Source: Streptomyces roseofulvus
GTDB lineage: Bacteria; Actinomycetota; Actinomycetes; Streptomycetales; Streptomycetaceae
Reading direction: 5' to 3'
DNA: 64,000 nucleotides
NCBI RefSeq assembly: GCF_039534915.1
Contig: NZ_BAAAWE010000001.1
Location: forward strand, 3,472,001 to 3,536,000
The position numbers and the translations under genes are program-made. The notes beneath the pieces were generated by a model. It did no database searches. It had not been told where the DNA came from and saw nothing but the letters and a program-made list of their open reading frames with translations. The first letter of the stretch is position 1; each line of letters opens with the position of its first letter. Of this stretch, positions 60,398-64,000 are shown piece by piece.

Positions 60398-61402
60398 TCA
60401 GGCCACCGCGTCGAAGCCCGTGTCCCGCGCCATCTTCTTCAGTTCCAGCAGCGCGTGCTTCTCGATCTGGCGGATCCGCTCCCGCGTCAGCCCGTGCTCC
60501 TTGCCGACCTCCGTCAGCGTCCGCTCGCGCCCGTCCTCGATGCCGTACCGCATCCGGATGATGGACGCCGTCCGGTGGTCGAGCTTGTCGATCAGGTCGT
60601 CCAGCTCCTCGCTGCGCAGCAGCGTGAGGACGGACTGCTCCGGCGAGATCGCCGACGTGTCCTCCAGCAGGTCGCCGAACTGCGTCTCGCCCTCGTCGTC
60701 GACCGACATGTTGAGCGAGACCGGGTCGCGCGCCCAGTCCAGGACGTCCGTGACCCGCTCCGGCGTCGAGCCGAGCTCCTCCGCGACCTCCGCGGGCTCC
60801 GGCTCGCGTCCGTGCTCGCGGTTGAACTCGCGCTGGACCCGGCGGATCCGGCCGAGCTCCTCGACGAGGTGCACGGGGAGCCGGATGGTCCGGGACTGGT
60901 CGGCGATGGACCGGGTGATGGCCTGGCGGATCCACCACGTGGCGTACGTGGAGAACTTGAAGCCCTTCGCGTAGTCGAACTTCTCGACGGCCCGCACCAG
61001 GCCCGCGTTCCCCTCCTGGATCAGGTCGAGCAGGGGCAGTCCGCTGCGCGGGTAGCGTCGCGCGACGGCGACGACGAGCCGCAGGTTGGACTTGATGAAG
61101 AGGTCCTTGGCACGCTCGCCCTCGGCGGCCAGCGCCTCGAGCTCCTCGCGGGTCGCCCCGGCCGCCTCGGTGTCCTCCACCTCGCCGTCGAGGATCTGCT
61201 GGGCGTAGACGCCCGCCTCGATGGTCTGGGAGAGCTCGACCTCCTTGGCGGCGTCGAGCAGGGGCGTGCGCGCGATCTCGTCGAGGTACATGCCGACCAG
61301 GTCGCGGTCGGCGATCTCCCCGCCCACGGCGCGAACGCTGCTTGCCCGGCTGTCCCCGCTCTTGGCGGTGGACTGACGACGGGCGACGGCACGGGTTGCC
61401 AT
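60398..61402 (-). CDS. hrdD: RNA polymerase sigma factor HrdD (group 2 SigA-like)
   Basis: A 334-residue sigma70 with regions 1.2 to 4.2 but no long N-terminal region 1.1: DLVGMYLDEIARTPLL (1.2), NLRLVVAVARRYPRSGLPLLDLIQEGN and FSTYATWWIRQAITR (2), RIRRVQREFNREHGREP (3), and RTLTEVGKEHGLTRERIRQIE (4.2). The MATRAVARRQS start and size fit HrdD rather than the larger HrdB. HrdD is dispensable in S. coelicolor and stress-induced. ATG 61402 has AGGGAG upstream. A SigR-type promoter lies 62-87 bases upstream. Confidence 0.88.
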   Translation of the reverse strand: MATRAVARRQSTAKSGDSRASSVRAVGGEIADRDLVGMYLDEIARTPLLDAAKEVELSQTIEAGVYAQQILDGEVEDTEAAGATREELEALAAEGERAKDLFIKSNLRLVVAVARRYPRSGLPLLDLIQEGNAGLVRAVEKFDYAKGFKFSTYATWWIRQAITRSIADQSRTIRLPVHLVEELGRIRRVQREFNREHGREPEPAEVAEELGSTPERVTDVLDWARDPVSLNMSVDDEGETQFGDLLEDTSAISPEQSVLTLLRSEELDDLIDKLDHRTASIIRMRYGIEDGRERTLTEVGKEHGLTRERIRQIEKHALLELKKMARDTGFDAVA

Positions 61403-61798
61403 GCGTGCTCCCTTGCTGAGTAGGTCGCGACACCCTTGCGGGTGCCCTGCATCCGACGGAAACAACGACCGGAATCGGGACAGAATTCCCAGGAGGCTCA
61501 GGATTTTCGCGATCATGCAGTATCCTGCGCGGCCGCCACCCCGCCCGGCGGCCTGCCGCCGGTACGGATCCGCAGGTCAGAGCCCACGGAACGACCCTCC
61601 GGGCCTTCCCCGACCGCTCTGTCGGTGAGACGGCCGTCACACGATCGGGCCGTCCGCCCTTCTTCTCCTACGACGCCGGAACGGGAGCGGAAGTTGCCTC
61701 ATCGACCTCACCGGCCCCGGCCGAGACCCGCCTCCGCCCCCGGGTGTAGGTCCCGAGCCCGTTACGGGGCCGGTGCCGCCCGGCCTACCGTCCCGGCC
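61403..61798. other. Divergent intergenic region hrdD / questin-oxidase-like gene
   Basis: A 396-base gap. It holds the hrdD leader and SigR promoter on the left and, on the right, TACCGT (61786-61791) seven bases before ATG 61799. A short hairpin CCGAC/GTCGG lies near 61610-61625, and GGGTGTAGGTCCC at 61742-61754 weakly resembles the narK-type boxes. Confidence 0.6.
61464..61489 (-). promoter_or_regulatory. SigR-type promoter of hrdD
   Basis: On the minus strand GGAAT (61489-61485), exactly 18 bases, then GTT (61466-61464), which is the SigR consensus (GGAAT-N18-GTT) used for thiol-oxidative stress in Streptomyces. SigR control of hrdD is known in S. coelicolor, so this fits established knowledge. 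Confidence 0.8.
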
Positions 61799-62809
61799 AT
61801 GGACGACACCACCGGCATCCTCGACGAGGCCCTCGAACGGCTCCACACCACCGGACCCGAGCGGAACGGCTGGCTCACCAACCACGCGCCGATGGCCGTG
61901 GAGGCGCTGGCCCGGCACGGGCACTCCGCCGCCGTGCACCGCTGGCTCGACGCGTACGCGGGGAAGCTGGAGGACGCGCCCGCCCCGTCCGCCCCGGTCA
62001 CCGCCGGGAACTGGCGGGAGGCGCTCGGCGACCCCGCCCGGATCACCGACTGGACCCGTCACTTCGGCCGCGAGCTGGCGGACCGGCCGTGGCGGGACGT
62101 GCTGGCGGAGTGGTGGCCGCGGCTGCTGCCCGGCATCGCGGGCGGGGCGACGCATCCGGTGATCCGCACCGGGCACGCCGTACGGACGCTGCTCGCGCCC
62201 GGCGGGGAGACCGCGCCCCGGCGGGCCGAGCTGGCGCACGCGCTCGGCTACTGGGCGGCGCGGCACCAGCCGCTGCCGCCGCTCGCCGCGCTGGCCCCCG
62301 CGCCGGACGCGGCCGCCGCGCTCGCCGCCGTACCGCCGGTCCCGGAACAGGAGGGCGGGATCCGGCAGCGGCTCGCGCAGCTCACGGCCTTGCCCGCGTG
62401 GGGCGCGGAGACCGAGCCCGAGGCGGCGCGGGAGCGGCTGGCGGAGCTGGTGGCGGCGGCCGTGCACCGGTACGCGACGCACGGGCACGGCGAGCCGATC
62501 ATGCTGGTGCACGCGGCGACCGCGCCCAACGCGGTGCTGCGGACCCTGCCGGCGCTCCCCCGCGCCCTGTGGGCGCCGAGCCTGGCGGCGGCCTGGGCGG
62601 CCTCGGCGGCGGTGACGGCCGCGTACACGCCCCGGGAGCCCGCCGCGTACGAGCCGGTCGGCCTCACCTCCGAGGAGGTGTTCGCGCGGGCGGCGGCGCA
62701 CGGCGACGACCACACGATCAAGTTCGCCGACACCGCCCTCGACGTGGGCGGTCCGCTCGCGCTGACCGCCGCCGTCCGCGCGGTGGAGCTGAACCCGCCG
62801 CTCCTGTGA
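61799..62809 (+). CDS. Questin-oxidase-like (DUF4243) family protein
   Basis: A 336-residue, Ala-rich helical protein. NHAPMAVEALARHG near the N-terminus, HPVIRTGHAVRTL mid-protein and HGDDHTIKFADTAL at the C-terminus are the conserved histidine-containing motifs of the questin oxidase-like family. The fungal founding member opens an anthraquinone ring; bacterial members are uncharacterised. The start is leaderless-type, with TACCGT seven bases upstream. The neighbouring LigB-type dioxygenase (convergent) also suggests aromatic ring chemistry, but they do not share a transcript. Confidence 0.8.
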   Translation: MDDTTGILDEALERLHTTGPERNGWLTNHAPMAVEALARHGHSAAVHRWLDAYAGKLEDAPAPSAPVTAGNWREALGDPARITDWTRHFGRELADRPWRDVLAEWWPRLLPGIAGGATHPVIRTGHAVRTLLAPGGETAPRRAELAHALGYWAARHQPLPPLAALAPAPDAAAALAAVPPVPEQEGGIRQRLAQLTALPAWGAETEPEAARERLAELVAAAVHRYATHGHGEPIMLVHAATAPNAVLRTLPALPRALWAPSLAAAWAASAAVTAAYTPREPAAYEPVGLTSEEVFARAAAHGDDHTIKFADTALDVGGPLALTAAVRAVELNPPLL

Positions 62810-62827
62810 CGGCCGTCCGGCCGGGGC

Positions 62828-63619
62828 TCAGCCGAACTGGACGGACCGCTTCGCGAGTCCCATCCAGAAGCCGTCGATGACCGACCGCTCGGCGTCGAGG
62901 TCGCCGGCCGCGTCCGCCGCGCCCATGGTGACGAAGAGCGGGGCGAAGTGCTCCGTACGGGGGTGGGCGAGGCGTCCGGCCGGGGACTTGTGCTCGAAGT
63001 CGAGGAGGGCGTCCACGTCCCGGGCGGCGAGGGCCTCGTTCCCCCAGGCGTCGAACTCGGCGGACCAGCCCGGGACGCCGCCGCCGGTGTGCCGGAGGGC
63101 GGCGAGGTTGTGGGTGAAGAAGCCGCTGCCGACGATCAGCACGCCCTCGTCGCGCAGCGGGGCCAGCCTGCGCCCGATGTCCATGAGCCGGCGCGGGTCG
63201 AGGGTCGGCATGGAGATCTGCAGGACCGGGATGTCGGCCCCGGGGTACATCTCGACGAGCGGCACGTACGCGCCGTGGTCGAGGCCCCGGTCGGGGATGT
63301 CCTGCACGGGGGTGCCGGGCGCGCGCAGCAGCTTGCGGACGGACGCGGCGAGCTCGGGCGCGCCGGGGGCGGCGTACTCCACCCGGTAGTAGTGCTCGGG
63401 GAAGCCCCAGAAGTCGTAGACGAGGGGGACGGTCTCGGTGGCGCCGAGGGCGAGCGGGGCCTCCTCCCAGTGGGCGGAGACCATGAGGATCGCCTTGGGG
63501 CGGGGCAGTCCGGCGGACCAGGCGGCGAGCTGGCCGGGCCAGACCGGGTCGTCGGCGAGCGGGGGCGCGCCGTGGGAGAGGTAGAGCGCGGGCATCCGCA
63601 CGTCGAGGGCGGCGTCCAT
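62828..63619 (-). CDS. LigB-type extradiol dioxygenase (4,5-DOPA dioxygenase family)
   Basis: A 263-residue class III extradiol dioxygenase: SHGAPPL, MVSAHWEE, DHGAYVPL and GSGFFTHNL contain the conserved histidines for the metal site, as in YgiD/DODA proteins. The family cleaves catecholic rings such as DOPA; the real substrate is unknown. ATG 63619 is chosen over the longer frame because it gives the family N-terminus (MDAALDVRMPALYLSHG) and because palindromes lie just upstream. It is divergent from a MarR gene, its likely repressor. Confidence 0.88.
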   Translation of the reverse strand: MDAALDVRMPALYLSHGAPPLADDPVWPGQLAAWSAGLPRPKAILMVSAHWEEAPLALGATETVPLVYDFWGFPEHYYRVEYAAPGAPELAASVRKLLRAPGTPVQDIPDRGLDHGAYVPLVEMYPGADIPVLQISMPTLDPRRLMDIGRRLAPLRDEGVLIVGSGFFTHNLAALRHTGGGVPGWSAEFDAWGNEALAARDVDALLDFEHKSPAGRLAHPRTEHFAPLFVTMGAADAAGDLDAERSVIDGFWMGLAKRSVQFG

Positions 63620-63692
63620 GGCGGGCCTCCGTTTCGCAGCCGGTCTCGGGGGACGCTTGGAGCTTCGCCTGAGGGTCCGCCCGCAGCGTCGC

Positions 63693-63716
63693 TCAAGTAT
63701 CACTTGAAGTTTCAAG
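63693..63716. promoter_or_regulatory. Overlapping palindromes, probable MarR operator
   Basis: TCAAGT-ATC-ACTTGA (63693-63707) overlaps CTTGAA-GT-TTCAAG (63703-63716). The region is much AT-richer than its surroundings and lies between the dioxygenase and marR genes. A related ACTTTCAAG is at 63753-63761. Confidence 0.65.
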
Positions 63717-63770
63717 CGTCGTATTACATGCAGCGTAAACCTACATAGTTCAACTTTCAAGAATGGGTCG

Positions 63771-63776
63771 TACGAT
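63771..63776 (+). promoter_or_regulatory. -10 box of the marR gene (leaderless)
   Basis: TACGAT lies seven bases before ATG 63784 with no ribosome-binding site. Confidence 0.5.
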
Positions 63777-63783
63777 GGACGGC

Positions 63784-64000
63784 ATGGGTGCCACCGAAGA
63801 CAACACCGAACCGCGCGGACCGCGCTGGCTCAGCGACGGCGAACAGCGCGTCTGGCGCTCGTACCTCCACGCCACCACGCTCCTGGAGGACCACCTCGAC
63901 CGCCAGTTGCAGCGGGACGCGGGCATGCCGCACGTCTACTACGGCCTGCTCGTCCAGCTCTCCCAGGCCCCGCGCCGGCGCCTGCGGATGACCGAGCTCG
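63784..64000 (+). CDS. MarR-family regulator, 5' part
   Basis: Only the first 72 residues fall in the window: a helical dimerisation segment (EQRVWRSYLHATTLLEDHLDRQLQRD) and the start of the winged helix (YYGLLVQLSQAPRRRLRMTEL), the usual MarR N-terminus. It is divergent from the LigB-type dioxygenase with palindromes in between, so it probably represses both. The ligand is unknown; in this setting an aromatic compound is plausible. Confidence 0.85.
   Translation, partial: MGATEDNTEPRGPRWLSDGEQRVWRSYLHATTLLEDHLDRQLQRDAGMPHVYYGLLVQLSQAPRRRLRMTEL

Overview
The window is very GC-rich with strong G/C third-position bias, short divergent gaps, many GTG/TTG starts and ATGA/GTGA start-stop overlaps. 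It carries a SsgA-like sporulation protein, a SepX/GlpR-type divisome protein and an HrdD-type sigma factor, so I read it as the chromosome of a Streptomyces (or close relative), in a core-like region. No insertion sequence, prophage, integrase or CRISPR array was recognised. One tRNA gene (Ala, anticodon CGC) is present.

Layout. 1-5 kb: end of an EamA transporter, an ATPase-type anti-sigma-like protein divergent from a GntR regulator with three shared palindromes, a YdcF-like protein, an SDR, a hypothetical protein and a beta-lactamase-fold hydrolase. 5-8 kb: nickel/cobalt ECF transporter (CbiM-N fusion, CbiQ, CbiO) with a Nur-like box, then a SsgA-like gene. 8-15 kb: MMPL exporter with its TetR, a tricorn-type protease, a GNAT enzyme and CsbD. 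15.5-19.7 kb: SDR / alpha-beta hydrolase / Baeyer-Villiger-type monooxygenase operon divergent from MerR. 20-22.5 kb: exonuclease III, GNAT, a secreted collagenase-like protease, tRNA-Ala. 22.6-28 kb: sepX, then the galU-glp-moaC-mogA-GNAT chain (minus strand), then a folate cyclo-ligase. 28.5-37.5 kb: penicillin acylase family protein, cation/proton antiporter, MFS, FmdB zinc ribbon with a CIRCE-like element, MTA phosphorylase, a CpaB-like protein and MscL.

37.5-47.8 kb is the most distinctive block, all on the minus strand: narK, pflB, pflA, a NarI-like cytochrome b, a molybdopterin oxidoreductase, a four-cluster ferredoxin, a Tat-type Rieske protein and two small proteins. The last five larger genes abut or overlap. 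It looks like an oxygen-limitation module: pyruvate to formate plus acetyl-CoA, nitrate/nitrite exchange, and a membrane-tied molybdenum reductase whose ligand motif (Cys-Met) is nitrate-reductase-like rather than formate-dehydrogenase-like. Related GGNCCNTAGGTCC-type boxes, two of them containing the rare CCTAGG, precede narK (twice) and pflB (once).

48-64 kb: LtrA, P1 peptidase, DUF6227-type protein, glycosyltransferase, a secreted collagen-like protein, the fructose operon fruR-fruK-fruA, an EmrB/QacA MFS with a divergent WYL regulator, hrdD with an exact SigR-type promoter, a questin-oxidase-like protein, a LigB-type dioxygenase and the start of a divergent MarR gene. A recurring signal is a TANNNT box 6-7 bases before the start codon with no ribosome-binding site, which suggests many leaderless transcripts. 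All functions are inferred from sequence reading alone; no database search was run.
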